The notes: generated by a model from the letters alone, not told the origin. 64,000 nt of DNA from an uncultured Bacteroides sp. (GCA_949300425.1 CASGED010000073.1:1-64000), one strand, 5' to 3'; positions 31,752 through 42,006 are shown, counted from the first letter of the stretch. Program-made: numbers and translations.

Positions 31752-33749
31752 ATGAATTTGAACGATTTAGTTATTGTAAGTGTAGCTACGGCAACGGCTG
31801 TAGGCTGTGCCCCGGTTAAGAACGAATATGCTTCATACGAACTTTACCCTGTGCGCTCGGGCAGTTTGACCGAAATGGAGTATACTCCTCAGGCTACGCG
31901 CTTTTCAGTGTGGGCGCCTACGGCGGATGAAGTCCGCCTGATGCTTTATGAGGAAGGCGAAGGTGGCCATGCTTCTCAGAGTGTAGTGATGGAGGCCGGA
32001 GAAGAAGGCGTTTGGAATGCGAAGGTTGAGGGGGATATGTTAGGCAAGTTCTATACGTTCAATGTGAAGATAGACGACCGCTGGTTGGGTGACACACCCG
32101 GCATCAATGCCAAAGCCGTGGGAGTGAACGGGCGCCGGGCTGCCATCATCGACATGCGTGCCACCGACCCCGAAGGCTGGAGTGAAGACCAACGTCCGCC
32201 ATTGAAGTCGCCTGCCGACATCGTTATCTACGAGATGCACCACCGCGATTTCTCCATTTCGCCCACATCGGGCATCGAGCATAAAGGCAAATTCCTGGCA
32301 TTGACAGAGGAGGGCACCCGTTCGCCCGAAGGACTTGCCACAGGCATAGACCATCTGAAGGAATTGGGCGTGACCCATGTTCACATCTTGCCTTCCTACG
32401 ATTATGCCTCGGTGGACGAGACAAAACTGAATGAAAACAAATATAATTGGGGATATGACCCGCTGAACTACAACGTGCCCGATGGTTCATACTCCACCGA
32501 CCCTTACGACCCCGCCGCCCGCATTCGTGAGTTTAAGCAGATGGTGCAGGCATTGCACAAGGCGGGTATTCGCGTGATTCTCGATGTGGTTTACAACCAT
32601 ACGTTCAACATCGAGGGGAGCAACTTCGAGCGCACCGCTCCCGGCTATTTCTATCGTCAGAAGCCCGATGGCACTTATGCAGACGCTTCGGCCTGTGGTA
32701 ATGAGACGGCTAGCGAACGTCCCATGATGCGCAAGTTCATGATAGAGTCCGTGCTCCATTGGGTGAACGAATATCACATCGACGGTTTCCGCTTCGACCT
32801 CATGGGTATTCATGACATTGAGACGATGAACGAGATACGCCGTGCCCTTACAGCTGTTGACCCCACTATCTATATCTATGGCGAAGGGTGGGCGGCTCAG
32901 GCTCCCCAACTGCCTCAGGATTCATTGGCCATGAAGGCCAATACATACCGTATGCCCGGCATTGCGGCCTTTAGTGACGAACTTCGCGATGCTTTGCGTG
33001 GGCCTTTCAATAACAATGAGCAAGGAGCTTTCTTGGCCGGATTACCGGGAAATGAAGAAAGCATCAAGTTTGGTATCGTAGGTGCCATCAACCATCCGCA
33101 GGTCAACAATGATTCCGTCAACTACAGCCAGGCGCCTTGGGCAGAGCAGCCTACGCAGATGATAAGCTACGTGTCCTGTCACGATGACATGTGCCTGGTA
33201 GACCGCCTGAAGGCCAGTGTGCCCGGTATCACGCCCGAAGAACTTGCCCGGCTGGACAAGTTAGCCCAAACAGCCGTGTTTACCTCGCAGGGCGTGCCCT
33301 TCATTCAGGCAGGGGAGGAAGTGATGCGCGACAAGAAGGGCGTGCACAACAGCTATCAAAGTCCCGACTCGGTGAATGCCATCGACTGGAGCCGCAAAGC
33401 CCGACATGCCGATGTGTTTGCCTACTACAAGGGACTGATACAGTTGCGCAAGCATCATCCGGCTTTCCGCTTGGGCGATGCCGACCTGGTGCGCCGGCAT
33501 TTGGAGTTCCTGCCCGTAGAAGGCTCTAACCTTGTGGCATGGCGCTTGAAGGAACATGCCGGGGGCGATGTGTGGGAAGATATTGTCGTGATACTCAACT
33601 CCCGTCGTGAGCCTGCCCAGGTGACACTCCCCCAAGGCGCGTACACCATTGTGTGCAAGGACGGATTTATTAATGAGCAAGGCATGGGGCGCGTCAGTGG
33701 CGCGGAGGTTATTGTGCCTGCCCAGTCGGCTATGATATTGTATAAGTAA
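31752..33749 (+). CDS. pulA: type I pullulanase lipoprotein
   Basis: 665 residues. N-terminal signal with lipobox TAVGC; carbohydrate-binding/N-terminal domain (about 45-150, FSVWAPTADEVRLMLY); GH13 catalytic barrel with YNWGYDPLNY, VILDVVYNHTF, DGFRFDLMGIHD (nucleophile Asp), YIYGEGW (acid Glu), YVSCHDD; C-terminal beta domain. Hydrolyses alpha-1,6 branches in pullulan, glycogen or starch. It stands alone, 32 bases after ruvC. Confidence 0.93.
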   Translation: MNLNDLVIVSVATATAVGCAPVKNEYASYELYPVRSGSLTEMEYTPQATRFSVWAPTADEVRLMLYEEGEGGHASQSVVMEAGEEGVWNAKVEGDMLGKFYTFNVKIDDRWLGDTPGINAKAVGVNGRRAAIIDMRATDPEGWSEDQRPPLKSPADIVIYEMHHRDFSISPTSGIEHKGKFLALTEEGTRSPEGLATGIDHLKELGVTHVHILPSYDYASVDETKLNENKYNWGYDPLNYNVPDGSYSTDPYDPAARIREFKQMVQALHKAGIRVILDVVYNHTFNIEGSNFERTAPGYFYRQKPDGTYADASACGNETASERPMMRKFMIESVLHWVNEYHIDGFRFDLMGIHDIETMNEIRRALTAVDPTIYIYGEGWAAQAPQLPQDSLAMKANTYRMPGIAAFSDELRDALRGPFNNNEQGAFLAGLPGNEESIKFGIVGAINHPQVNNDSVNYSQAPWAEQPTQMISYVSCHDDMCLVDRLKASVPGITPEELARLDKLAQTAVFTSQGVPFIQAGEEVMRDKKGVHNSYQSPDSVNAIDWSRKARHADVFAYYKGLIQLRKHHPAFRLGDADLVRRHLEFLPVEGSNLVAWRLKEHAGGDVWEDIVVILNSRREPAQVTLPQGAYTIVCKDGFINEQGMGRVSGAEVIVPAQSAMILYK

Positions 33750-33757
33750 AATGTGTT

Positions 33758-35023
33758 ATGGTAGTAGTCAAATTCAATAAAAAGAAACTGTGGCTGGTGG
33801 CTTTGCCTATATTCGTATTGGTGGCACTGGCCCTGCTGTTCATCCCTTTTAACCAAGAGGCGGACGAACCGCTGGACGAAGTGGCAGTGACCGACTCGGC
33901 GGAAGTGGAAACCATCTCCTATAAATATGGTATCCCGGAGGATGATTATAACGTGAAGTATGGCATCGTGAAGCCTCGCCAGAATCTCTCGCACATCCTG
34001 ACCGACCACGGTCTGTCCTTGCGCGATGTCCACAACCTGAACGAGAAGTCGAAGGGGGTGTTCGACGTACGTAAGATACGCAGCGGACAAGCCTACGCAG
34101 TGTTCTACTCCAAAGAGGATAGCCTGGGCGCCCCGCGTTACTTCGTGTATGAGGAAGACCCTAAGTCCTACGTTGTGTTCGACCTGCAAGGCGATTACCG
34201 GGTGACCCGCGGGCAGAACCCCGTGGAGTGGCGTCAGCGGGAGGTGAAAGGGCAAGTAGAGTCTTCCTTGTGGGTGGCCATGCAGAGCAGCAACACCTCG
34301 CCCCAGCTGGCCGTGGTACTGTCGCACATCTTCGGGTGGAGCATCGACTTCTTCGGCCTTCAGAAGCAGGACGAGTTCCGCGTCATCTACGAGCAGGAGT
34401 ATGTGGACGACAAGCCCCTGCAGAACTTCCACGTGCTGGCCGCCTCGTTCCGTGCCTCGGACAGCACGTACTATGCCATCCCCTTCGTGCAGGACGATGA
34501 GGAACTCTACTACAACGAGCATGGTAATAGCCTGGAGGGCGCTTTCCTGAAGGCTCCGCTCGACTTCTACCGTATCTCCTCCCGCTTCAGCAACAGCCGC
34601 TACCACCCCGTACTCAAACGCTACCGCGCCCATCATGGCGTGGACTATGCCGCTCCTACGGGTACGCCCGTCTATGCCATCGGCAGTGGCAAGGTGATAG
34701 CCAAGGCCTATCAGGCGGGCGGCGGAGGCAACTATGTGAAGATAAAGCACAACAGTGTCTACGTCAGCACCTACATGCACCTGTCACGCTTCGCCAAGGG
34801 CCTGAAGGTGGGCGACCGCGTGCAGCAGAAGCAAGTGATAGGCTACGTCGGCTCTACAGGACTGTCCACCGGGCCGCACCTCGACTTCCGGGTACACGAA
34901 AACGGTCGGCCTATCAATCCGCTCACCATCAAATCGCAACCCAAGAAACCTATCAGCGATGCCAACCGTGCCGCCTTTACGCACGTGTGCGATTCGTTGG
35001 TAAGGCGCTTGGGGGCAATGTAG
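33758..35023 (+). CDS. M23 peptidoglycan endopeptidase
   Basis: 421 residues. One N-terminal membrane anchor (about 8-27). A LysM/OapA-like middle domain (about 62-170) is followed by the M23 domain (about 285-395) with HHGVDYAAPTGTPVYA, YVSTYMHLSRFAKG, and GPHLDFRV. The last motif has Asp where HxH is usual, a variant seen in Bacteroidetes. It probably cuts cross-linked peptidoglycan. Nine bases after the pullulanase gene. Confidence 0.86.
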   Translation: MVVVKFNKKKLWLVALPIFVLVALALLFIPFNQEADEPLDEVAVTDSAEVETISYKYGIPEDDYNVKYGIVKPRQNLSHILTDHGLSLRDVHNLNEKSKGVFDVRKIRSGQAYAVFYSKEDSLGAPRYFVYEEDPKSYVVFDLQGDYRVTRGQNPVEWRQREVKGQVESSLWVAMQSSNTSPQLAVVLSHIFGWSIDFFGLQKQDEFRVIYEQEYVDDKPLQNFHVLAASFRASDSTYYAIPFVQDDEELYYNEHGNSLEGAFLKAPLDFYRISSRFSNSRYHPVLKRYRAHHGVDYAAPTGTPVYAIGSGKVIAKAYQAGGGGNYVKIKHNSVYVSTYMHLSRFAKGLKVGDRVQQKQVIGYVGSTGLSTGPHLDFRVHENGRPINPLTIKSQPKKPISDANRAAFTHVCDSLVRRLGAM

Positions 35024-35076
35024 AAACGGGAATACACTCCCATAGTGTGCCCACTTGGGTATGCCATAGTAAGTAC

Positions 35077-35094
35077 ACTTGGGTATACCCAAGT
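35077..35094. promoter_or_regulatory. 18-bp perfect palindrome
   Basis: ACTTGGGTATACCCAAGT is fully self-complementary. Parts of it (CACTTGGGTAT) also occur at 35052. The element sits 40 bases before the ABC ATPase start. A dimeric repressor site or a hairpin are both possible. Confidence 0.4.
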
Positions 35095-35133
35095 AAATAG
35101 ACCCTGTAACCAGTTAAAGAATAAATACATGAT

Positions 35134-36609
35134 ATGACTGAACAACAAACTATCGTATTGAAAGACGCCGTAGCCCGCAATCCCCTTGTGCGGTTGGATG
35201 CCCCGGTGGACGTGGCCTTAGGGGTCGGTGAGCACATCGCCTTGGTAGGTCCCAACGGGGCAGGGAAGAGCCTGCTGGTGGATATGCTGACGGGCAAGTA
35301 TCCCCTGCGCGAGGGCAGTTTGGCATATGATTTCCGTCCCTCCGCTTCATCGTCCGCTTACGAGAATATACGTTATATAGCCTTTCGCGACACCTATGGC
35401 AGTGCCGATGCCAATTATTACTATCAGCAACGCTGGAATGCCCACGACCAGGACGAGACGCCTACCGTCCGCCAGCAACTGGGCGAGGTGAGGGATGAGG
35501 AATACCGCCATCGGCTGTTCACCCTCTTCGGCATAGAACCTCTGCTCGACAAGAAAATCATCCTCCTCAGCAGTGGGGAGTTGCGCAAGTTCCAGCTGGC
35601 CAAAGCCCTGCTGACCGAGCCGCGCATCCTCATACTGGACAATCCCTTCATCGGGCTGGATGCCGCTACCCGCAACTTGCTGACGGACCTACTGACCCAT
35701 ATTGCATCGATGGGAACCCTGCAACTGGTGCTGGTACTCTCTATGCTGGATGATGTCCCTTCGTTCATCACCCATGTGGTGCCTGTTGCAGACAGAAAAG
35801 TGGGCGCAAAAGTGACCAGAAGCGAATGGATGGAACATCTGGCGGAGCGCGATAAGGAGCGTGAGGCGGACGACCGGGCCGCTTTATCGGACTTGCGCCG
35901 CCGGGTGGAGAATCTGCCTTACAGCCACACGAATTACACCTCGTCCGAAGTCGTGAAGCTCAACCGGGTAAGCATCCGCTACGGCGAGCGTACCATCTTG
36001 CGCGACCTGGATTGGACGGTGATGCGGGGCGAGAAGTGGGCGCTGGGCGGCGAGAACGGTGCCGGCAAGTCTACGTTGCTGAGCCTGATATGTGCCGACA
36101 ATCCCCAGTCCTACGCCTGCGACATCCGCCTCTTTGGCCGTAAGCGCGGCACGGGCGAAAGCATTTGGGAGATAAAGAGCCACATCGGATACGTCAGCCC
36201 CGAGATGCACCGCGCCTACCTGAAGAACTTGCCTGCCATAGACATTGTGGCCAGCGGCCTGCACGACAGCATCGGCCTGTACAAGCGTCCACGGAAGGAG
36301 GAAATGGACGTATGCGAGTGGTGGATGGACATCTTCGGCGTGGCTGCGCTCAAGGACAAGCCTTTCCTGCAATTGAGTAGCGGCGAGCAACGTTTGGCCC
36401 TGCTGGCACGTGCCTTCGTCAAAGACCCCGAGCTGTTGATACTGGACGAACCCCTGCACGGACTCGACACCTACAACCGCCGACGGGTGAAAGCCATCAT
36501 CGAAGCCTTCTGCCATCGGCAAGACAAGACGCTGATTATGGTGACCCACTACGCCAACGAGCTGCCTGCCACCATTACAGACCGCCTTTGGTTGAAGCGC
36601 GATAAATGA
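35134..36609 (+). CDS. double ATP-binding cassette protein (ModF-like)
   Basis: 491 residues with two nucleotide-binding domains: first Walker A GPNGAGKSLL with ABC signature LSSGELRKFQ and Walker B RILILDNPF; second GGENGAGKSTL, LSSGEQRLAL, LLILDEPLHGLD. No membrane domain, so it resembles ModF-type or ABC-F-like cytosolic ATPases. The second domain ends with the DRLWLKRDK tail. First Walker B lacks the usual Glu (LDNP), so only the second site may be hydrolytic. Confidence 0.85.
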   Translation: MTEQQTIVLKDAVARNPLVRLDAPVDVALGVGEHIALVGPNGAGKSLLVDMLTGKYPLREGSLAYDFRPSASSSAYENIRYIAFRDTYGSADANYYYQQRWNAHDQDETPTVRQQLGEVRDEEYRHRLFTLFGIEPLLDKKIILLSSGELRKFQLAKALLTEPRILILDNPFIGLDAATRNLLTDLLTHIASMGTLQLVLVLSMLDDVPSFITHVVPVADRKVGAKVTRSEWMEHLAERDKEREADDRAALSDLRRRVENLPYSHTNYTSSEVVKLNRVSIRYGERTILRDLDWTVMRGEKWALGGENGAGKSTLLSLICADNPQSYACDIRLFGRKRGTGESIWEIKSHIGYVSPEMHRAYLKNLPAIDIVASGLHDSIGLYKRPRKEEMDVCEWWMDIFGVAALKDKPFLQLSSGEQRLALLARAFVKDPELLILDEPLHGLDTYNRRRVKAIIEAFCHRQDKTLIMVTHYANELPATITDRLWLKRDK

Positions 36610-36720
36610 GGCGACAGCCTTGCTTTCGGGTAGACAAATGAAAAAAAACGCAGAGTTTTGATAGTGTTTTAAAAATAATGCCTACATTTGGACGTTGAAA
36701 CAATAAAAATGTATAGAACT

Positions 36721-38085
36721 ATGAGTAATCGAAACAAGAGATTCTTTTTACCGGAAGACGAAATACCAAGATATTGGTATAACATACAGGCGGACATGCC
36801 CAACAAACCCATGCCGCCTTTGAACCCGGCCACCCATCAGCCACTGAAAGCGGAAGATCTCTATCCCATCTTTGCCGAAGAATTGTGTCGGCAGGAACTG
36901 AACCAGACAGACCAATGGATAGAGATTCCCGAAGAAGTGCGCGAAATGTACAAATATTATCGTAGCACGCCCCTTGTCCGTGCCTACGGGCTGGAAGAAG
37001 CGTTGGGCACTCCGGCGCACATCTATTTCAAGAACGAAAGCGTTAGCCCTATGGGCTCGCACAAACTGAATTCCGCACTTCCGCAGGCTTATTATTGCAA
37101 GAAAGAAGGGGTGACGAACGTGACTACGGAGACGGGTGCCGGACAATGGGGAGCCGCCTTGTCCTATGCCGCCCGACTCTTCGGTCTGGAAGCAGCTGTC
37201 TATCAGGTGAAAATCAGTTACGAGCAAAAGCCCTACCGACGCAGCATCATGCAGACCTACGGAGCGCAGGTCACTCCTTCGCCTTCGATGTCTACCCGTG
37301 CGGGTAAGGACATCCTGACGGCTTGTCCTAATCACCAAGGTTCGCTGGGTACGGCTATATCAGAAGCCATCGAGTTGGCGCGCACCACGCCCAACTGTAA
37401 GTACACGTTAGGTTCTGTGTTGAGCCATGTGGCGTTGCATCAGACGATTATCGGTTTGGAGGCAGAAAAGCAAATGGTTTTGGCGGGCGAATATCCGGAC
37501 ATGGTGATAGCTTGCTTCGGCGGAGGCTCCAATTTTGGCGGCATCGCTTTTCCCTTCATGCGTCACAATATATTGGAAGGCAAGACGACGCGTTTCATTG
37601 CCGCCGAACCGGCTTCGTGTCCGAAGTTGACGCGCGGAAAGTTCCAATATGACTTTGGGGATGAGGCTGGCTACACACCCCTGTTGCCCATGTTTACGTT
37701 GGGTCATAACTTTGCTCCCGCCAATATACATGCGGGTGGTTTGCGTTACCACGGCGCAGGTGTCATTGTGTCGCAACTCCTGAAAGACAAGATGATGGAA
37801 GCCGTAGACATCCAGCAGTTGGAGTCGTTCGAAGCCGGTTGTCTGTTTGCCCGCGTAGAAGGCATTATCCCGGCTCCCGAGTCATGCCATGCTATCGCGG
37901 CCACTATCCGCGAGGCCAACAAATGTAAGGAGACGGGTGAGGAGAAAGTCATCCTCTTCAATCTCTCAGGCCACGGATTGATAGACATGGCTTCGTATGA
38001 CAAGTACTTGGCGGGCGATTTGGTGAACTACTCGCTGAGCGATGAGGAAATTCAGAAGAATCTGGATGAAGTAAAGGATATTTGA
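36721..38085 (+). CDS. trpB: tryptophan synthase beta, TrpB2 type
   Basis: 454 residues from ATG 36721 (upstream ATGs at 36709 and 36688 are less likely). Length over 400 residues and the LPEDEIPRYWYN opening mark the TrpB2 subfamily. PLP lysine in GSHKLNSALPQA, phosphate-binding CFGGGSNFGG, catalytic Glu in TETGAGQWG. It may condense indole and serine without TrpA. A promoter with TACATTTG (36683-36690) and TTTG (36657) lies upstream. A strong terminator follows. Confidence 0.93.
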   Translation: MSNRNKRFFLPEDEIPRYWYNIQADMPNKPMPPLNPATHQPLKAEDLYPIFAEELCRQELNQTDQWIEIPEEVREMYKYYRSTPLVRAYGLEEALGTPAHIYFKNESVSPMGSHKLNSALPQAYYCKKEGVTNVTTETGAGQWGAALSYAARLFGLEAAVYQVKISYEQKPYRRSIMQTYGAQVTPSPSMSTRAGKDILTACPNHQGSLGTAISEAIELARTTPNCKYTLGSVLSHVALHQTIIGLEAEKQMVLAGEYPDMVIACFGGGSNFGGIAFPFMRHNILEGKTTRFIAAEPASCPKLTRGKFQYDFGDEAGYTPLLPMFTLGHNFAPANIHAGGLRYHGAGVIVSQLLKDKMMEAVDIQQLESFEAGCLFARVEGIIPAPESCHAIAATIREANKCKETGEEKVILFNLSGHGLIDMASYDKYLAGDLVNYSLSDEEIQKNLDEVKDI

Positions 38086-38112
38086 GATAAATAAATCCCT
38101 CGAACCATAGGA

Positions 38113-38157
38113 AATAGGGACACGGACGGAAAAAGAAGTCTGTGTCCCTATTTTGTT
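38113..38157. terminator. terminator between trpB and metY
   Basis: AATAGGGACACGGAC pairs with GTCTGTGTCCCTATT, then TTTG; the outer A/T bases let it act on both convergent genes. Confidence 0.88.
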
Positions 38158-38159
38158 AA

Positions 38160-39440
38160 TCAGGCATTCAACGCCTGCTCAATGTCCGCAATGATGTCAT
38201 CGGCATTCTCGATGCCCACGGAGAAGCGGATGAGGTCCGGACGTACGCCTGCTTCAATGAGTTGCTCGTCCGAGAGCTGGCGGTGCGTATGGCTGGCGGG
38301 ATGGAGCACGCAGGTGCGGGCATCGGCCACGTGGGTGACGATAGCCGCCAGCTTCAGGTGGTCCATGAAGCGGATGGCCACGTCGCGTCCGCCCTTCAGA
38401 CCGAAGGAGATGACGCCGCACGAGCCGTTGGGCATATACTTCTGCGCCAGTTCATAATATTTGTTGCCGGGCAGGCCGCAATAGTTCACCCATGCCACTT
38501 TGTCGCTCTTCTGGAGGTATTCGGCCACCTTCTGTGCGTTGCGGCAATGTTGGGGCATACGCAGGTGCAGGGTCTCCAAGCCGAGGTTCAGCAGGAAGGC
38601 GTTCATCGGGCTTTGGATACTGCCCAAGTCGCGCATCAGCTGGGCCGTGGCTTTGGTGATGTAGGCCATCTTGCCGAAAGCCTTCGTGTAGGTCAGGCCG
38701 TGGTAGGACTCATCGGGCGTACACAGGCCGGGGAACTTGTCGGCATGGGCATCCCAGTCGAAGTTGCCGCTGTCCACAATGCAGCCGCCTACGCTGGTGG
38801 CGTGTCCGTCCATGTATTTAGTGGTAGAATGCACCACGATGTCGGCTCCCCATTCGAAGGGGCGGCAGTTGATGGGCGTGGGGAAAGTATTGTCCACGAT
38901 GAGGGGCACGCCGTGCGAGTGGGCGATGCGGGCAAACTTCTCGATATCCAGCACTTCGAGCGCGGGGTTGGAGATGGTTTCGCCAAACAAAGCCTTGGTA
39001 TTGGGACGGAAAGCTTTGCTGATTTCCTCTTCCGAATCATCGGGGTTGACGAAGGTCACGTCGATGCCCAGTTTCTTCATGGTCACGCCAAAGAGGTTGA
39101 ACGTGCCGCCGTAGATGGCCGACGAGCATACGAAATGGTCGCCCGCCTGGCAGATGTTGAACACGGCATAGAAGTTGGCGGCCTGTCCGCTGGAAGTCAG
39201 CATGGCGCCTACGCCACCTTCCAGCGCGGCAATCTTGGCGGCCACGGCGTCGTTCGTGGGATTCTGGAGGCGGGTGTAGAAGTAACCGCTGTCTTCCAGG
39301 TCGAAGAGACGGGCCATCTGCTCGCTCGTGTCATATTTGAAAGTGGTGCTTTGATAGATGGGGAGCACGCGCGGCTCGCCCTTCTTAGGAGACCATCCGG
39401 CTTGTACGCAGATGGTTTCTGGATTCAGTTGTTTGGTCAT
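38160..39440 (-). CDS. metY: O-acetylhomoserine sulfhydrylase
   Basis: 426 residues from ATG 39440. Cys/Met-metabolism PLP-enzyme motifs: YTRLQNPTND, LTSSGQAAN, VDNTFPTP, VVHSTTKYMDGH (PLP lysine), and FSVGIENADD. Makes homocysteine from O-acetylhomoserine and sulfide (or cysteine from O-acetylserine). Minus strand, divergent from the amidase gene. Confidence 0.92.
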   Translation of the reverse strand: MTKQLNPETICVQAGWSPKKGEPRVLPIYQSTTFKYDTSEQMARLFDLEDSGYFYTRLQNPTNDAVAAKIAALEGGVGAMLTSSGQAANFYAVFNICQAGDHFVCSSAIYGGTFNLFGVTMKKLGIDVTFVNPDDSEEEISKAFRPNTKALFGETISNPALEVLDIEKFARIAHSHGVPLIVDNTFPTPINCRPFEWGADIVVHSTTKYMDGHATSVGGCIVDSGNFDWDAHADKFPGLCTPDESYHGLTYTKAFGKMAYITKATAQLMRDLGSIQSPMNAFLLNLGLETLHLRMPQHCRNAQKVAEYLQKSDKVAWVNYCGLPGNKYYELAQKYMPNGSCGVISFGLKGGRDVAIRFMDHLKLAAIVTHVADARTCVLHPASHTHRQLSDEQLIEAGVRPDLIRFSVGIENADDIIADIEQALNA

Positions 39441-39549
39441 AATTCTATGTTTGTTATCAATTAAATGCGAAATATGGCGCAAAAGTAAGGAAAATAATGT
39501 ACTTTTGTCCACGTAAAACTGATTTTTAGCACGATTATTCATATTAATT

Positions 39550-40551
39550 ATGGCACGCACCCTGCTGATATTCTTCTTTTTGACCTTGTCCGTGGCCCTG
39601 CAAGCCCAGCAAACCACCGATACGCCCCGTCCGGGCGAAGGCATTTCCACCTTCCTGGAGCGCAACGGGCGTCCCAGCCGCACGTATTATCGGGAATTCC
39701 TGCGCCTGAACGAGAAGAAGCTGAAGGGCAAGCACGAATTGAAGCTGGGCGTGAAATACATCCTTCCGCCTTTGCGGGGGAAAGCCGACGCCTCCGCGGG
39801 GAAAAGCGAGGCGCAATGTTTGGAGGAACCGTTGTTCGGCAAGAAGCTGAAGGAAGTGCGGGTGAAGGGCAACAGCCTGAAGGGCGCGTGCTTCTACATC
39901 GTGAGCGGGCATGGAGGTCCCGACCCCGGCGCCATCGGCAGGGTAGGGCGGCACGAGCTGCATGAGGACGAATATGCCTACGACGTGGCTTTGCGCCTGG
40001 CCCGCAACCTGATGGAGCAAGGCGCGGCGGTGCGCATCATCATTCAGGACAAGAAGGACGGCATACGCGACGACCGTTACCTGAAGAACAGCAAGCGGGA
40101 GACGTGCATGGGCGATGCCATCCCGCTGAACCAGGTGGCGCGCCTCCAGCAACGTTGCGACAAGATAAACGAGCTTTACGCCAAGGACCGCAAGACGTAC
40201 AGATATTGCCGCTCGGTCTTCCTGCACGTGGACAGCCGGGGCAAGGGCGAGCAGATTGATGTCTTCTTCTACCACGCTCCGGGCAGCAAGTCGGGCGAAC
40301 GCATGGCACGCGGCATGAAGAACCTTTTCCAGCAAAAGTACGACAAGCATCAGCCTGCGCGAGGCTTCGAGGGGACGGTCAGCGCCCGCAAGCTCTATGT
40401 CCTGCTTCACTCTACGCCTCCCGCCTTGTATGTGGAGCTGGGCAATATACAGAACACGGCCGACCAGCGCCGCTTTGTCCTCAGCGACAACCGTCAGGCT
40501 TTGGCCAACTGGATGCGCGACGGGCTTATCCGGGATTATAAATCAAAATGA
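39550..40551 (+). CDS. N-acetylmuramoyl-L-alanine amidase
   Basis: 333 residues. Signal peptide (about 1-20, ending AQA); LysM-like N-terminal stretch (about 30-80); Amidase_3 catalytic domain with SGHGGPDPGA (zinc His), HEDEYAYDVAL (Glu), FLHVDSR (His), ALYVELGNIQN (catalytic Glu). Cleaves the amide bond of MurNAc to stem peptide during cell separation. Overlaps the next gene by four bases. Confidence 0.88.
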   Translation: MARTLLIFFFLTLSVALQAQQTTDTPRPGEGISTFLERNGRPSRTYYREFLRLNEKKLKGKHELKLGVKYILPPLRGKADASAGKSEAQCLEEPLFGKKLKEVRVKGNSLKGACFYIVSGHGGPDPGAIGRVGRHELHEDEYAYDVALRLARNLMEQGAAVRIIIQDKKDGIRDDRYLKNSKRETCMGDAIPLNQVARLQQRCDKINELYAKDRKTYRYCRSVFLHVDSRGKGEQIDVFFYHAPGSKSGERMARGMKNLFQQKYDKHQPARGFEGTVSARKLYVLLHSTPPALYVELGNIQNTADQRRFVLSDNRQALANWMRDGLIRDYKSK

Positions 40552-41231
40552 ACGATAGAACCATGATGGATTGGATGAATGAATTGTTACGGGCGCTCAG
40601 CGAACTGGATGCTGACGTATTGCTCTTTATCAACGGGATGCACAACGGTTATTTCGACAACTTCATGTACGCCTTCAGCGGGAAGTTGGTGTGGGTGCCG
40701 CTTTATGTCTCGTTAGTGTATCTTATCTTCCGCAACCTGCGCTGGCAGGCGGCTTTGGGGTGTGCCGTGGCCATTGCGCTCACCATTGTCTTTGCCGACC
40801 AGGTGGGCGCCTCGCTGATTCGTCCGGAGGTGTGCCGCCTGCGTCCTTCCAATCCGGACAATCCGCTTTCCGAGTGGATACATCTCGTGAACGGCTATCG
40901 GGGCGGACGTTACGGCTTCCCCTCGTGCCATGCCGCCAACACGTTCGGGCTGGCATTCTTCATCTATTTCCTTTTCCGCAACCAGGCGTTGACGTACCTC
41001 GTCATGCTGTGGGCGTTGCTGACTTGCTATTCGAGGGCTTACCTGGGCGTACACTATCCGGGCGATTTGCTGGTCGGCGCCCTGTTGGGCCTGGCCGGCG
41101 CGGCCTTGTGCTACGGGCTTTTCCGCTGGGTGTGCAAGTATCGCAGGCCGGCGCGTCTGTTGGACGTATGGGTGCCGGTGGCTGTCGGGTGCCTGACGGT
41201 CGCGGGGCTGCTCGTCTATTCCTTTTTCTGA
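40548..41231 (+). CDS. PAP2-family phosphatase
   Basis: 227 residues, six transmembrane segments. Phosphatase motifs IRPEVCRLRPS, PSCHAANTFG, SRAYLGVHYPGD are all present, though the first motif starts with Arg where Lys is common. The family dephosphorylates undecaprenyl pyrophosphate, phosphatidic acid or phosphatidylglycerophosphate; the substrate cannot be told. Coupled to the amidase gene, so a cell-wall lipid-carrier role is attractive. Confidence 0.88.
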   Translation: MNDRTMMDWMNELLRALSELDADVLLFINGMHNGYFDNFMYAFSGKLVWVPLYVSLVYLIFRNLRWQAALGCAVAIALTIVFADQVGASLIRPEVCRLRPSNPDNPLSEWIHLVNGYRGGRYGFPSCHAANTFGLAFFIYFLFRNQALTYLVMLWALLTCYSRAYLGVHYPGDLLVGALLGLAGAALCYGLFRWVCKYRRPARLLDVWVPVAVGCLTVAGLLVYSFF

Positions 41232-41236
41232 CTTCT

Positions 41237-41962
41237 CTAAATCGGGGCTGATTCTTCCTCCGCCCGCACGTTGAAGTAATCCTCCAGTTCCTTCTCGGCC
41301 GTGCCTCCGGCGTTGTCGATGTCGCGCAGGATGACGCCGTGCTCCAGCAGGACGATGCGGGGGCAGATGTCCACCGTGTGGTTCAGGTTGTGGCTGGAGA
41401 TGAGGACGGTGGCGCCGTGCTCCTCATTATACTTCTGCAGCAGGTGCTTGATGATGGCCTGGCTGGAGGGGTCGAGGAAGTTGAACGGCTCGTCCAGGAT
41501 GAGCAGGCGCGGATGGTGGAGCATGGCGGAGATGATTCCTATCTTCTGCTTGTTGCCCATGGAGTAGTTGCGGATGAACTTCTTCTGCCCGGTGACTTCG
41601 CCGTTCATGAAGCGGTCAAAGGGGCGCAGGCGTTCGTCTACCTCTTCCTTCCGCAGTCCGTACATGCGGCCGATGAAGTAGAAGTATTCCTCCGGCGTCA
41701 GGTAGTCGATGAGGAAGCCGTCGTCGATGTAAGCGCCCGTGAAGGTCTTCCAGTCCTCGCTGCGGCTCACGTCGATGCCGTCCACCGTGACGTTGCCCCG
41801 GTCGGCCTGAAGCAGGTCGAGGATGAGGCGGAAGAGGGTGGTCTTGCCCGCGCCGTTGTTGCCTACCAGGCCCAGCAGGGTGCCGGGGGCGATGGTGTAA
41901 TTCTCGATGTCTACGGCGGTCTTGTCGCCGAATCTCTTTTGTAGTTGGTTGATGGTTAGCAT
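41237..41962 (-). CDS. ABC exporter ATP-binding protein
   Basis: 241 residues. Walker A GNNGAGKTTL, Q-loop AYIDDGF, signature NYSMGNKQKIGI (variant of LSGGQ), Walker B LLILDEPFNFLD, H-switch SSHNLNH. It is separated from its partner permease (42196-43692) by a minisatellite. Substrate unknown. Confidence 0.9.
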   Translation of the reverse strand: MLTINQLQKRFGDKTAVDIENYTIAPGTLLGLVGNNGAGKTTLFRLILDLLQADRGNVTVDGIDVSRSEDWKTFTGAYIDDGFLIDYLTPEEYFYFIGRMYGLRKEEVDERLRPFDRFMNGEVTGQKKFIRNYSMGNKQKIGIISAMLHHPRLLILDEPFNFLDPSSQAIIKHLLQKYNEEHGATVLISSHNLNHTVDICPRIVLLEHGVILRDIDNAGGTAEKELEDYFNVRAEEESAPI

Positions 41963-42006
41963 ATCTGGTTACGTCTAATATTCATATAAAAACGATTCGT
42001 GTTTTG

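Noticed and set aside
33455-34780. Long antisense frames in the GC-rich right flank (also 38262-39464, 42409-43680, 61690-63000)
   Set aside because: They mirror well-identified genes (M23, metY, DUF5687, dxr) and have low-complexity His/Val/Arg composition.
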